Of a stretch of 64,000 nucleotides of DNA, positions 44,158 through 55,278 are shown piece by piece. Origin of the DNA: Notospermus geniculatus (taxonomy: Eukaryota > Nemertea > Pilidiophora > Heteronemertea > Lineidae); contig NMRB01001120.1 of the NCBI GenBank assembly GCA_002633025.1, positions 1-64,000 of the forward strand, in the 5' to 3' direction. Under the pieces are notes generated by a model. The model was given only the letters and a program-made list of their open reading frames with translations, was not told the DNA's origin and did no database searches. Both the position numbers and the translations under genes were made by a program. Numbering within the stretch: position 1 is the first letter of the stretch; each line of letters starts with the position of its first letter.

Positions 44158-44272
44158 AAATGCGGGACTTCATATCCACAAATGCGGGACTTCGTATCCA
44201 CAAATGCGGGACTTCGTATCCACAAATGCGGGACTTCGTATCCACAAATGCGGGACTTCGTATCCACAAATG
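44158..44272. repeat. 22-bp minisatellite, five units
   Basis: Five near-identical head-to-tail units AAATGCGGGACTTCGTATCC + AC, then a partial one. Because 22 is not divisible by 3 and no frame of the unit contains a stop, frames stay open on both strands (44054-44357); these are not genes. There are no unique spacers, so this is not a CRISPR array. Confidence 0.95.
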
Positions 44273-44459
44273 AGCAGGTGCCTGATAGCAATCTTCGAGT
44301 AGTCTGAAAATGAGGAAGGTACCTGCGACGCAACGAAAAGAATGCATTATCTTTCATTCGTATGGAGATTTTTCCCTAAAAATTGCCTTTGATAAGATTG
44401 GAGGTAATGGGAAAAATGGGCAGAGTTGTGACAATTAGTGACGCCAGCTCAGTCGGGAG

Positions 44460-44552
44460 GATGACGCTTTTTGTGACCCTCGGCGGTCATGTTGCACTAA
44501 GCGCAACACTTCGGTCCACATGACGTGTCTTGGGTGACACAAAACGTCATAT
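44460..44552. repeat. small palindrome (GATGACGCTTTTTGTGACCC)
   Basis: The left arm is mirrored by GGGTGACACAAAACGTCAT, with an inner GTTGCACTAAGCGCAAC hairpin. Confidence 0.65.
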
Positions 44553-44574
44553 CGCCCTCCTTTAGGCCGCTATT

Positions 44575-44688
44575 ACATAGAAGTATACGGTGTACGAAAA
44601 CGCCCGTTAACAAAGGCTTCAAATGGATTCACGACCGTGAAGCCATTGTTAACCGGCATTTTCGTATACCGTATACTTCTGTGTATTA
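44575..44688. mobile_element. TTA-flanked MITE (GGCCGCTATTACATAGAAG)
   Basis: Left arm GGCCGCTATTACATAGAAGT and ATACGGTGTACGAAAA, mirrored by TTTTCGTATACCGTATACTT and CTGTGTA. Inner GGCTTCA / TGAAGCC pair. TTA lies at 44572-44574 and 44689-44691. The right GGCC is lost. Confidence 0.7.
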
Positions 44689-44696
44689 TTAGACAG

Positions 44697-45028
44697 GATT
44701 AGCACCTTTCCGACTCCGACTCCAACTACAACTACGAGAACGAATTGCAGTCCACTGTCGTCATCCTAGATAAAAACGATTTGATAGACGTTTGCAAATC
44801 GTAAAATGCCATAACTTTGTGGCAGAATAATTTTGACTCGTAATCGGAAGTGCACCTAAATCGCAAATATCATAGTCATATTTCAAGTCGTAACGACTAG
44901 GATTACGAGTTCAATATTCATAATTTATCCGTATTTCCGATTTATAAGGCCAAATTTTTCTGCCTTCAATATATGGTGTTTGATGAATTGAAAACGTCTA
45001 CCAACTCGTTTTAATCAAGGATGTCCAC
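44697..45028 (+). mobile_element. dispersed repeat, GCACCTTTCCGACTC end, copy 2
   Basis: Starts AGCACCTTTCCGACTCCGAC. The second half matches 30250-30400 (GATTTATAAGGCCAAATTTT, TGATGAATTGAAAACGTCTA). It stops at an N (45029). Confidence 0.65.
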
Positions 45029-45214
45029 NGCTAATGCCCCCCTCCCCCAGAGCAAAAAGTGACAAAACAAATTTTTGCTCTAAAATGTCATTTCCCCTCT
45101 TCGTGCCAAGTTATTATAGTGTCAGATGTGGGGAAAATGCATCTGAGAGGGTGTAGATTTTCAACTTTTTTCTGGGGGAGGGCCCCAGACCCCCTCCAGC
45201 TATCACCCTTCAGA

Positions 45215-45370
45215 CTCGATCAATGGGGAACAACGGCGAAGCAGACCACGCAAGAATATACGCGTGGGTTTGAACTTATAGTACACAGATGCCACCTATT
45301 ATTCATGACGATTCAAGGTGTGATTGGCCGTGCTTGGTGAACCGCTCTTGAACAGTGAGCCTCCATAGGT
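45215..45370 (+). repeat. ~155-bp dispersed repeat, copy 1
   Basis: Near-identical in reverse complement to 59110-59270: GCAAGAATATACGCGTGGGT, GTGATTGGCCGTGCTTGGTG. No terminal structure is obvious. Confidence 0.75.
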
Positions 45371-45478
45371 GTCACCTATAAAAGCCAGGTATGCCTCTGA
45401 CATCTCAACCTGATACAGGTTCTCGGAGCATGTGGCATCTTACTCTGATGTGAACTTGCCTGCTGATTGTGACACTAA

Positions 45479-45735
45479 AGGGCGGTTTACACTAGGTTGC
45501 AGCAAGTTGCAAGTTGCAGCAACTTGCAACTTGTTGCAAACTACCTGGGACGGTTTACACATAGAAATATCGATGCAACATCCAGCTTGATCGAGTTGCA
45601 ACAAGTTGCATGCCCGTTTACACATGCAACTTTTATTAAACTTGTTGGTCTCATCAGGTTTATGCAACAAGTTGCATGAAGTTGCATATGAAATGTTGCA
45701 TGTGTAAACATGTTGCTGTGTAAACAAGTTGCTGT
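45479..45735. mobile_element. word-repeat palindrome (GTTGCAAC)
   Basis: Ends AGGGCGGTTTACACTAGGTT and a mirror at GCTGTGTAAAC. The interior is GTTGCA, TGCAAC, AAGTTGCA words in both orientations with CATGCAAC. The right boundary is approximate. Frames at 45440-45727 derive from it. Confidence 0.75.
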
Positions 45736-45800
45736 CTCAGAATTAATTTAATCACAATTTGAAATTCAGGACCAATTTAGCACATGCAATTTGACTACAC

Positions 45801-46001
45801 GAATTTTCGACCCCAACCGGGGTCTTTTTCAAGTGGAACTTTACAATCTGAAACTCTAGAAAAGAGTCTTTTCTAGAGTTTCAGATTGTAAAGTTCCACT
45901 TGAAAAAGACCCCGGTTGGGGTCGAAAATTCGTGAATTCTGGAGATTGACTTCTTGCTTATTAGCATTTTGTGTGTCAATTTTGTGCTATTCTGTATCTT
46001 G
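45801..46001 (-). mobile_element. hairpin retroposon, copy 2 (perfect palindrome 45798-45934)
   Basis: A 137-bp palindrome with 68-nt arms, 100% identical, around base 45866. To its right lies the shared tail in complement (GCATTTTGTGTGTCAATTTT, then GTGCTATTCTGTATCTTG). The left arm is shorter than in copy 3, as in a truncated insertion. A flanking duplication is uncertain (TACAC at 45796-45800 and 46004-46008). Confidence 0.75.
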
Positions 46002-46008
46002 CATACAC

Positions 46009-47006
46009 AGGTGTGATTGTAGCTTAGCATTGGAGTGCATTCATAGAGCTGTGACTTCGCCTGAGTGCTAAACGAAATTGCTAACACTTGGCAACTGTTA
46101 CACCCGGTTTCTTTGTTGGTTACTTTGTATGCTCTAACTCCTTCAGATCTGTAGTTGGAAGGACAGAGGAACCAATAGAACACAAGTAAGTGAACCTCCT
46201 GCCAGGGGTCTGAAGTGATAACTGAATTCTCGGAGACCACCCATATTATCTAGGTGTTAATCAATGAAAAGACACCGCCTAGATTTTGATCGGTATCGCC
46301 CACAGGTTTCAGCGTCTGCCAGATGGTGCGACGTCCATTGCGCAGTTTCAGTCATATATCACCGTATCTTGATGAGGCAATTCAAGTGCCATTACTCGGC
46401 AGACTCTTCTGATAGAGCTCATTGAGACAATCTGTCGCCCAGTTTTACTGGCGTTTCAAGTCAGGAAACTTCGATCGATCAATGAAAAGGACTGGCAGGT
46501 AGGATCGTTGGTGATTGCGTAGCCTTATGACTTGGCATATATTATTTCTGCTGTATACACAAGGTTATTTTCAATTGAGTATTTTTTGATCGCTTGCTTG
46601 GAATGTGTTTTGCATGCTTTTAACGTGATTGTGTCAAAAAAGGAATGTGGTTTTCGCCATCTTGCCTGTGTAAAAAAGGCATGTTTCTTGATTGGTTGAA
46701 ATGGCATCATGGGATTATCAGCATGTAGTCAAAACTTATGCTCCTAGTACGGTACTACGGTGGTACTTTAAATGAAAGGCGTATTATATGTACATGTACA
46801 TGTACATGCCAAATCGGATCACATGGGGATGAAATTTTTGTTCAGAATGATGTTTTTATACATTTGTTTTCTAAACAACCATACCGTCCGATGATTATTT
46901 CAAGGTTTGGGGCAGCTGAGACTGGTACTTAACTTTTAAAAAGTATTCTCAAAGTATACTCAGCAGTGCAAGCACCAACTCGGGCCATTATACCTACGCA
47001 TCAAAT
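46009..47006. other. mostly unrecognised; short (ACATGT)n
   Basis: A run of about 20 bp of ACATGT lies at 46790-46809. The 119-codon minus-strand frame (45881-46240) overlaps the hairpin element and has no domain. Confidence 0.4.
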
Positions 47007-47177
47007 AGAGGCCTTATGACGTCATCCTGGCGGCCATTCTGGGGGGCACAGGGTGCAGAGGTGTGAGCCGACCGTGACGTGACTTGTGTGAAGTGCGCCA
47101 CGCCATTGTTTGACGTAACGCCTCTGCAGCATGTGCCCTCCAGCATGGCGGCTTGTGACGTCATTTGCAGAGCCTCT
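47007..47177. mobile_element. MITE with GACGTCA and GGCGGCCAT arms
   Basis: The left arm GAGGCCTTATGACGTCATCC, then GGCGGCCATTCTGG, is mirrored on the right by CCAGCATGGCGGC, TGACGTCA and AGCCTC. TA lies outside both ends. Confidence 0.7.
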
Positions 47178-47298
47178 ATACTGGGCGATACATAATGTAG
47201 GAGGAAACCGGACCCTGGAGTGACGTCACTGTTGGCCGACATGGATGTTTCCACTGCACGACCCCAACACCCTGACGGCATCCAGAGAACTTAACTGT

Positions 47299-47354
47299 TT
47301 GAGACGGCTGTGTGTAGGACAGAAGCTTGAGACGGCTGTGTGTAGGACAGAAGC
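47299..47354. repeat. 28-bp tandem duplication
   Basis: Two perfect units of TTGAGACGGCTGTGTGTAGG + ACAGAAGC. Confidence 0.95.
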
Positions 47355-47904
47355 TTGAGATGCTACTTTCTTAAAACCTAGCATTATTTCCTATGAGTAT
47401 GAATGCTCCAGAGTCAGCGTTCAAAGATTGATTCCTAGGTTTCAAGCATGCAAAAGAAAGATTTCTAAACATAAACTGCTATATAATATTTTGATCTATA
47501 TTTATCATGTATTTACAATTGATTCTTAGCCTATTCATTCAAGGTGACAAGCAATTTGATTTATTTACTAACAGGTCTGTGTATCTATAGAAGACGAGAC
47601 TATAAATAACCATTTGCAGCCTGGAGATGTCCTCGAGTGTATACAGTTTGTCTATAAATATCACTGAAGCAGCCATAAACACACACATGTAATATGATCA
47701 GTTAAAAAGGGCTCTTTTGGAGGGATTCTTACATCACAGGACCAAAAATATAGGTAAACATACTGTTTTCTTACATTTCTGTATATTCCTTTGAGTATTC
47801 TTGGGAATGAATATTGGCGTAAGATTCGTTTGGAACAGCTCAGATCACTGTGAGTATCAACTGCAGCCTGTAACTTCTGAATTTCCTCATTAAAGCTACA
47901 CTGC
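47355..47904. other. no feature recognised
   Basis: AT-rich spacer with no shared repeat. Confidence 0.4.
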
Positions 47905-48140
47905 AGTACTGTAAAGCAGGAAAATTTCGCGTGCAGGAAATTTTCGCGAATTTCGCGAGAGTGTATGAGTCGCGAAAATTTCCTATCGCGAATATAAATT
48001 CAGGCAAGTGATAAATATGATCCGTGAAAGAAAACTGAAAAAAATGGCAGAGATTCGCGAAAATATCCTGCAGCGAATATGTCTATAAATCTTGATTCGT
48101 GAAAATTTCCAGCCGCGAAATTATGTTGCTTTACAGTACT
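47905..48140. mobile_element. word-repeat palindrome (TTTTCGCGAA)
   Basis: Termini AGTACTGTAAAGCAGGAAAA and a mirror ending TTGCTTTACAGTACT. TTTCGCG, CGCGAAA and GAAAATTTCC words recur. The last bases overlap the start of the next element (48132). Confidence 0.75.
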
Positions 48141-48688
48141 CTGCACAATTGACCTACTTTCTGCGCCACGTACCATCCACGTACCACGCAGCGTCATACA
48201 TGTACCATCGTCGTATCTTCCCGGGATGTCGCGCGCCACCTTGGAAGGCACGCAGTGAGTGTAAAGGGGGGGAGGGGGTTGGATGATTCAACTTGTTGAA
48301 AGCTGTTGATAGTTGAAAGGTGTTGAAGGTCGATGAAAGCTGTTGAAGCGTCTAAACCCCCCCCCTTCAACACCTTCAACAGGGTCTTCCAACAAGTTGC
48401 CAAAATAGCGTCATGTCCTATTTCTGGCAACTTGTTGAAAGCTGTTGAAATTCCATGTTGAAAGGGTGTTTAGACGCTTCAACAGTTTTCAACAATGTTC
48501 AACACCTTTCAACTTTCAACAGCTTTCAACAAAAGTTTATTGTGTGAACCCCCCTTTATGTCATTCACGTGTGGTGTGCAAGACGCGTGGTGTGCCCATA
48601 CCATATGCAATGAAGTGGAGCGTACCTCCCGCGTGACATAGGCGGAAGATACGCCAATAAAGATAGGTCAGTTGTGCTCCATACTGTA
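48132..48688. mobile_element. ACAGTACNTTGCACAATTGAC MITE, copy 2, with nested element
   Basis: Left end TACAGTACTCTGCACAATTG, right end mirror AGTTGTGCTCCATACTGTA. CGTACC, CGCGTGG, GGAAGATACG words as in copy 1 (9775-10042). Split by 48262-48558. Confidence 0.65.
48262..48558. mobile_element. nested word-repeat palindrome (TTGAAAGCTGTTGAA)
   Basis: Ends TAAAGGGGGG and CCCCCCTTTA, interior filled with CAACTTGTTGAAAGCTGTTG, AGTTGAAAGGTGTTGAA and complements in both orientations. Inserted into the MITE at 48132-48688. Confidence 0.75.
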
Positions 48689-49064
48689 CACAGGTGTTCC
48701 ACCCCTGCGCACACTCTACATCAACATCATTGATTACCTGTCCACATTAGTTTCCTTTCTTCTTAATTACTAACAAAATGTAACAAAACTCCGTTTAAAT
48801 GCGATGCATACAATATCTGTTGCATTATATTGATTGGTGAAGTCTGGTGAGGTTGAATAGCATAGTTCATGTTGTCATGTTGTCAGGGGTTGTAATGTAC
48901 AGACCCAGTCATGTCAGTCACTAGTCATGAACTCACTGTAGTCTTAACTCATTCCGTGTGAAGCGAGCAGGTGACGCCTATCAAAAAGGAATTTCTCCAG
49001 TCGTGGTGATGGTGTCGGGGAAAATTGCTTCAAGTAAGTTGGTCATTTACTATAAGTAAAGGAT

Positions 49065-49212
49065 GGGCCGTATGCACCAACGAAGATTATCTTTAACTCA
49101 GGTTGAGCCACAGCTTTTAAAAATTGTTCAGGTTTGCCAGGGCATGATGTGACAATGGAAAAGTTGTGGCTCAACCTCAGTTCAAGATAATCTTCGTTGG
49201 TGCATACGGCCC
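49065..49212. mobile_element. GGGCCGTATGCACCAA palindrome, copy 1
   Basis: Arms of about 65 bp: GGGCCGTATGCACCAACGAA, GATTATCTT, then CTCAGGTTGAGCCACA, mirrored. The loop contains TTCAGGTTTGCCAGGGCATG. Two more copies lie at 62952-63099 and 63103-63250. Confidence 0.85.
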
Positions 49213-49249
49213 TAAGTTTTCATTCCTCTTTATGAAACACCAGCATTGG

Positions 49250-49850
49250 CAACTGTCTTAGAGGATGCGGGACTGAGAAAAACAAGGGCATTTTGATTGA
49301 TTCTGTGGACAATTCCTCCTTTGATTCTGTACCACTTTTACATGAAGTATAAGGTTTGTAAATGAGATTCCTTCAAACTGTTAGAAAAGGGGCTGTTCAT
49401 TTTCGTCACTTGAGGAATCAGTGTGTTGTGATCCTTGGGAAAACGGAATGCACTTGCACATTGCAGGGATTATTTGTTGTACTGCACAGAACAATCGCTG
49501 CAGTTTGCAGCTTCATAGCTTTCTCCATTTCCTCAAGGATCACAGCTCAAATTCCTCAATTGACGATAAATTCTCTGATAAATCGCAAAGCACTGAAGAT
49601 GCCTGGACTGAGAAATTAACAAGGCATTCAACGATTCTCTGGACACTTCCTTCTTTGATTCTGTGGCACCACCTGCATGAAGCAAGGATATTCCCTCAAA
49701 CTCCTCCAAAATTTTGGCATCATCTGATAAAAAAGTGAGCATTGAAAACTCACTGTACAGGATGCTGGGACTGAGAAATTATAACAAGGTGTTTCAGGAT
49801 TCTGTGGATAATTCCTTCTATGATTTTGCATCACCATTCATTGGATAAAG
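49250..49850. repeat. three diverged direct units with a palindrome inside the first
   Basis: Units beginning GGACTGAGAAA at about 49269, 49606 and 49768, each followed by GATTCTNTGGACAATTCCT and TTTGATTCTGT. Unit 1 is interrupted by an inverted repeat (TTGAGGAATCAGTGTG and GTGATCCTTGGGAAA, about 49411-49561). Confidence 0.6.
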
Positions 49851-49925
49851 ATAATCTACACAAGGTGCATTTGTAATAATCGCAACAATATTGTAAGTAC
49901 TTATTGAATTTCTCACTTTTTAGGC

Positions 49926-50156
49926 CAAGATACAGAATAGCACAAAATTGACACACAAAATGATAAAAAGCAAAAAGTCAATCTCCAGAATTCACAAATT
50001 TTCGACCCCAACCGTGGTCTTTTTCAAGTGGAACTTTACAATCTGAAACTCTAGAAAAGACTGTCTTTTCTAGAGTTTCAGATTGTAAAGTTCCACTTGA
50101 AAAAGACCACGGTTGGGGTCGAAAATTTGTGAATTCTGGAGATTGACTTTTTGCTT
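49926..50156 (+). mobile_element. hairpin retroposon, copy 3, 17-bp TSD
   Basis: The perfect 17-bp repeat TTTCTCACTTTTTAGGC (49909-49925 and 50157-50173) flanks it. It starts with the shared tail (CAAGATACAGAATAGCACAA, then GACACACAAAATGATAA) and continues as a 195-bp palindrome (49965-50159, overlapping the right repeat by three bases) with 97-nt arms, 97 of 97 identical, around base 50062. Contains GACCNCGGTTGGGGTC followed by GAAA on the right arm. Confidence 0.88.
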
Positions 50157-50173
50157 TTTCTCACTTTTTAGGC

Positions 50174-51518
50174 AGGTGTTTTCCTCGGAACACAATGCAA
50201 TTTGTAGAGTTATTAAAGAATCGTTACTGAAGAGTTACTGAAGAATTGTTTGCAGAGTTCAACAAGTACTGTACTTGCTATTCTTTGGACTTACACCCTT
50301 GGATTCCCAGAAAGTGACGAAGTCCATATGGATTGCTGCAGCCTACATTTTGGATGTTTAGCATATCTCCCTCGGGCAGTTTGGCAATATCGATGGTAAC
50401 AGCAGAAGGTTTTGGGTCCATCACTTACTGGCAATTTTCAGCCACTTTGCCTGATACAGATTGTTTGGTTACCAATTGGTTTTGCATCAGATCAGCTGCA
50501 GTTCTGTTAAAGCGACTCTCTTTCAAGGGCTAGCTTAATATAACAGTGAGTTTCCGCAATGGCTTGGCCGGTTACCAACAACAACAATTAGCAAGGATTC
50601 CTTCTGTTATAAGCCCATTCAAACACTAATCATCACTACCGTGGGCCTAACTGGTCGGTTGTAAAATCTTACTGTGACAAGAGGCTGCTGCCATGTGGCA
50701 GCAGCATTTAGTAAAAAAATGTACTAAAAATCCATGTGACCTGGACAGACCTGGTTTTTGGTAAGTCTAAAGAGCTGACATGGTAGCCATGCTGCTAATG
50801 CACTGAGCTGTCACATCCCCACAAAGAAATGGTAAAAACTGAATTTGTCTTTATTGCTCACTGTGAAAACATTTCAGGATTGCAACTGCATGATTTCCGT
50901 GTGCTGATGAGGTTTTCACTACAATTTATCATGCCATTAGGACTAATGGTCGGTTGAAAAGTCAAATTTGGGAATTAATTGTTCAACATTGGAGTATTTA
51001 TGTTGCCATGGCCACAAAATATGGCCGCTGGGCTGACATTGGTCACATAATTGATTTGATGTCTCATGGAACGTGGGTCCTGGATGTGGGTTTGAGTGTT
51101 TTGTGTTGGGCACATCATATCAACTTTTTCCATTTAGCAATGTTAAGCAGGGTTCATTGGCACACGGATTTTGTCCGATTCATGTCCGGAAAAAAATCGA
51201 TCAAATTGACTTTTGCGTTGTCGTGTCCGGAAAACTAGGGGCAAATGGACCAGATCCGAATCACGCCTTTATTGTACGATGTTGGGGAAAAGTTTTTCCC
51301 TGGGGAACCTATCCTGAAAAAAGAGAACTATGTTCTTACATAAAAGACGTATTGTATCACATGCACCTGTAGGGCCTAATTGATGTTCTGTGTAATGCAA
51401 AGTTTTCCCTCATATCACAAGATGGTTCCCTCCCACTTGCCAAAATGACAGGCCCTGATGTGTTGCTTTTGGCAGTAATTGTGGAATATATAGGCCGAGA
51501 ATTTGATTTGATTTCATC
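50174..51518. other. no feature recognised
   Basis: A short hairpin, GCTGCTGCCATGTGGCAGCAGC-type, lies at about 50684-50706. Frames at 50954-51372 show no domain. Confidence 0.4.
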
Positions 51519-51649
51519 AGGGACTTTTGGCAAGGCTCCGTATCGTTGGTCCATGTCACGTATGACGTATGACTTTAATAGAAAATGCATTAGCACGATA
51601 CGTCATACGTGACATGGATCGACGATACGGAGCCTTGCGAAAAGTCCCT
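51519..51649. mobile_element. palindromic MITE (AGGGACTTTTSGCAAGGCTC)
   Basis: Arms of about 50 bp: AGGGACTTTTGGCAAGGCTC, CGTATCGT, CCATGTCACGTATGACGTAT, mirrored with few changes. Loop of about 25 bp. Confidence 0.85.
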
Positions 51650-51840
51650 ACCATATTTCACTTTTCACTTGTCTTTCATGGCTGTTCTGGATCATCTTGA
51701 TGATACAATGGTGGTGCCATCTATTGTTGTCACCATATCACTTCTACTTCGTTCTGTGAAGTGAATGGGCTGCGACGACATTTCATCAAGGATGGGGACT
51801 GATGTACACAAATAGTACAAGAGGAATGGAAACACTAGGG

Positions 51841-51985
51841 GTGGCTCATAACCAAAAACCTTCAAATTCCATGATAATGTAGCCTATACTTCGTACGGCT
51901 CATAACCACAAACATTCATAATCCATGATAATTGTAGCCTATACTTGGTGCAGCTCATAAACATAAACCTTAGTTATGGAACGAT
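51841..51985. repeat. ~58-bp tandem repeat, about 2.5 units
   Basis: Units GGCTCATAACCANAAACNTT then ATAATCCATGATAAT and GTAGCCTATACTTSGT. Confidence 0.85.
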
Positions 51986-52923
51986 TTTGTTGTTTTCATG
52001 CTGATTTTGAACATTTTGCAAAAGTCCTTTGTTTTCCTAATTAACACAGTTGATGTCATATTTTTCACATGTCATATCTACATGTATTTCATATTATAAG
52101 GCATAACACTTGAAGTTTTTGTGAAAATCAGCCATCTGTAAGGTAATGAAAAATTAGTTGGGAAAAATGTTCTGAAAAAGAACATCCCCTTTCATAATGT
52201 ACGACATGTACTTCAGTAATAAGACTGGCTAAAACCAGTTTTCCAGTACCCTATGACATGACAATCTCACAGAGACCGTCTATCGTGACTGTACTGCACA
52301 CAGCATCGCCGACTCCTCCAGCCGCCAATGTCCACATCAATTGGATATTGATTGGTCCGATCATATTGATTTGCCGCGTAGATTCCAGTTCATAACCCAT
52401 TAGTGACAGCAGCAGGTTCAGCCACTAATGAGGCACCAGAATCAATCCCGCCAGTCATATATAATGGTTTGATATACGCATGGTGTGATATTTTTGCCCT
52501 CATATGGAGTCTTTGTGAGCAGGGCTACCAACCTAGCAGTATTTTAGGAGGGATGAGCAGCATGTGAAGGGATTTGTGGCTCATTGCCTGGAGGTCGCAC
52601 TGTGCTTTTGCCTTGACGTCTTCGGTGGAAAGGCATTTTCATGCCTAGGCCCTCATCTTTAGAACAAACTCATTAAAGACACTCAAAACACTTAAACGCA
52701 CAACGACATTGCTTTCTAAGAATATTTCTTCCTCCACTCAAGCAATTCAGCAAAGCTCATTTAAACAGAGCTTTACATTTGGAAAATGCGAGTTAGAAAT
52801 GAGAGTTCAATGTCATCACCACAATGTTTGGCCAAACTATACCTCACTTAAGATATCCATGAGGAATGCTTGACCCTTTCTACCTTTTCTACACTGAAGA
52901 GTGTGTGGATAGTTGACGAGCAT
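51986..52923. other. no feature recognised
   Basis: No exon or shared repeat seen. Confidence 0.4.
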
Positions 52924-53011
52924 CCTATACAAGTTATGCTTTGAGAAATCGGGAAAAACCTGATATTCGTCCTATACAAGTTTTGAGAAATTGGGAAAAA
53001 CTTGATATTCA
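52924..53011. repeat. ~45-bp tandem duplication
   Basis: CCTATACAAGTT ... TTGAGAAATYGGGAAAAAC - TGATATTC occurs twice, the second unit lacking about 6 bp. Confidence 0.85.
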
Positions 53012-53296
53012 CATGGGTGAACAGAATATTTCTGGTGATAGCAGCAGAAATCATCTGTGGACTAATTGTACCTGAAGGCACTAATCGTAAATGTGTGTGA
53101 GAATTTTCTCACGCAAGCTAGTTTCTATGGGCAGCTCAACCGTAGAAAACTATGGGTACTCATTTGTGTCATCTAGTGCAAATTGTAAGGCACCAACAAT
53201 GGTGAATTGCCCATTGGGAGCCAACTCGAGAAGACGCCAAAGTGAAGCAGTGCCTTTAGACAGCCTAACCCCTGTTGTTGCATGTGAAAGAGTCCA

Positions 53297-53375
53297 GTGA
53301 CTTTAGGCTAATGGTACCTTTAACCAAATGGAAAATGAATTGAAGTTAACAGTACCATTCGCTTTTAAGTCACTT
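53297..53375. repeat. short palindrome (GTGACTTTAGGCTAATGGTA)
   Basis: Mirrored by GTACCATTCGCTTTTAAGTCAC. The following ATGAAACAGGCCCCTGT looks like a right terminus of the GGGGCC-TTTCATAAA plan; the matching left terminus is not seen. Confidence 0.55.
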
Positions 53376-54080
53376 TATGAAACAGGCCCCTGTCTTCTTT
53401 TCTGTAGCAATTCCGATCCTCATGTTTCATGTCATTCAGTTTCTAATCCTTTCAGTAAAGTTCCAGGAAGCATCACTATCTATTTCTCATTTCCGATCTC
53501 AAACTCTTGTTTTCCGTGCTGAATAATGCATTATGATGATGGATGGATTAACATCAATCGCGTAAATGGTATCTTCTATTGATTTCTGAATCCAGTGCCA
53601 ATGTTGCCATGAACTGCAGAAGCCATATCTGTCGATATGGCCTCTTCGGCCTAGTCAACATCGCGTCGTAGCCTTGGCATACATATATTGACAAATACGC
53701 GACTGGATGCTGCAACATTTTCATTGGTGTTTCTGTTCGCGTATCTGCTGTGACATCAGGAAATTGGCAAAGAGCTTGCATAAGTTAGTAATGGCTGACA
53801 TGAAACGTTTAAGATGGAGTAGAAGACTACTCATGATGCAACATAATGGGTAGGTCTCATTTATTTACATTTGATACCTATGGTGTCGTGCCGAAATTCC
53901 TTTCTTGCTCCTGATGGTGTTATCTTTCTGACATCATCATCGTTAATTGGTTTCTGTGCAGCAGTGTAGCGTATCCTATTGTACAGGAATTATGCATGCA
54001 AATGACCTGTCGTTGTTGAATGTGCGTTTCTTGGTTTTACGCAATAGAAAGAAACAATGTATATTTGTTTCAATCAATTA
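53376..54080. other. no feature recognised
   Basis: No exon or shared repeat seen. Confidence 0.4.
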
Positions 54081-54345
54081 GAAGGGAGTAAGAAATAAAA
54101 GTGGAAAATAAGAAATGGGAAATTTTGGCATTTTGCACGAATTTTTCAATTTCTCAAATTGGGATAAAAATTTTTCCCATTTTGAGAAATTTTCTTTAAA
54201 TGACGTGACATTTTGTGTCAGATTTTTCGGACGATATTTCTCAAAATAGGAAAAAATTTATCACAATTTGAGAAATCGGAAAATTCGCACAAAATGCCAA
54301 AATTTCCCACTTCTTATTTTCCACTTTTATTTCTTACTCCCTTTC
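54081..54345. mobile_element. long-arm palindromic MITE (GGGAGTAAGAAATAAAAGTG)
   Basis: Arms of about 100 bp: GGGAGTAAGAAATAAAAGTG, GAAAATAAGAA, GGGAAATTTTGGCATTTTG, then TTTCTCAAATTG words, mirrored. The centre is near TTAAATGACGTGACATTTTG. Confidence 0.85.
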
Positions 54346-55275
54346 AGATAGTATTGTGCTGTTGATTGTATTTTCCATGAGAGCTATGTCAGCCTCTCAA
54401 AAGTTACTTTTATTAGAAATTGCTGTAACGTCACCAGCAATGCGTGTTTCGCTGGCATTGTTGTGTTTTAGGCATTTTTTATTTCAAAAGACAGAACCAA
54501 TTGGTAGACTGACTTGTAGTTTCATTCCCTGATTTATTTCATTGAGACATGGCATTACTGTTGGCACATGCTTTTATCCATCCTTTTTTTCCTGTGTCTT
54601 CTGTTATCAAGACGCATGAAACTTGTGCTTACCTCGGCAGAAAAATGAAATCCATCTTGTAGTTTGGTCATTACACTGAGGAAAGAAGACGATCGATCTT
54701 CCGTGCCTGCTAAACACAAATATCTGAAAGTTTGCACTGTCAATGTTTTTCTTGTCTGTTGATGTAATGAAAAAAGCAAAGTGGAATCATGAGCAGACAA
54801 GTGACTTTGGGACACGTGCCAAACTACTTGTTAAAGGTAATGTATCATGACTTCTTTGTTTACCGGTACATTCATTCAATGTTTCTAAACATGGATGTTT
54901 ACATTATGTTATTTTGGACTTTTGGAACAAGCCAATTCACAAAATTGAACACTGTCAGTGTCAAAAGAATTTCTAGAGGGGCATGCCATCAACAAATGAC
55001 TCATAAGACAAAGAAAAACTGGACACAAACAAACAAAATGTAAATAAACAATGATTTCCGTGGCCCGCGAAAATACCCGCGATATGTTCTTTAAGATATG
55101 GGCAGTCAAAGATAGTTCTCTGTCTGGTAAGCAGTTAATCAACAAAGAATTCAAAGGCAGTCAGACCTTTACCAAATCATTAACAAATCAGACTATCAGT
55201 CCACTACCAAATCACATTTTAGGCAGTAGGAAAATCAAAAGACTACCAAATCTCCAGCAGATCATTGGTAAGTTC
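54346..55275. other. no feature recognised
   Basis: Frames of 81-86 codons with no domain. Confidence 0.4.
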
Positions 55276-55278
55276 TCA

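Noticed and set aside
44054-44357. Repeat array resembling a CRISPR, and overlapping 74-99 codon frames
   Set aside because: Units are directly adjacent without spacers. It is a 22-bp minisatellite, and the frames exist because the unit has no stops.
45440-45727. Cysteine-rich small proteins
   Set aside because: Translation of the GTTGCAAC word repeat in both strands.
49926-50156. Rho-independent terminator or microRNA precursor
   Set aside because: The window is eukaryotic. The perfect 97-nt arms with 17-bp target duplications and dispersed relatives indicate a mobile element; a small-RNA product is possible but not shown.
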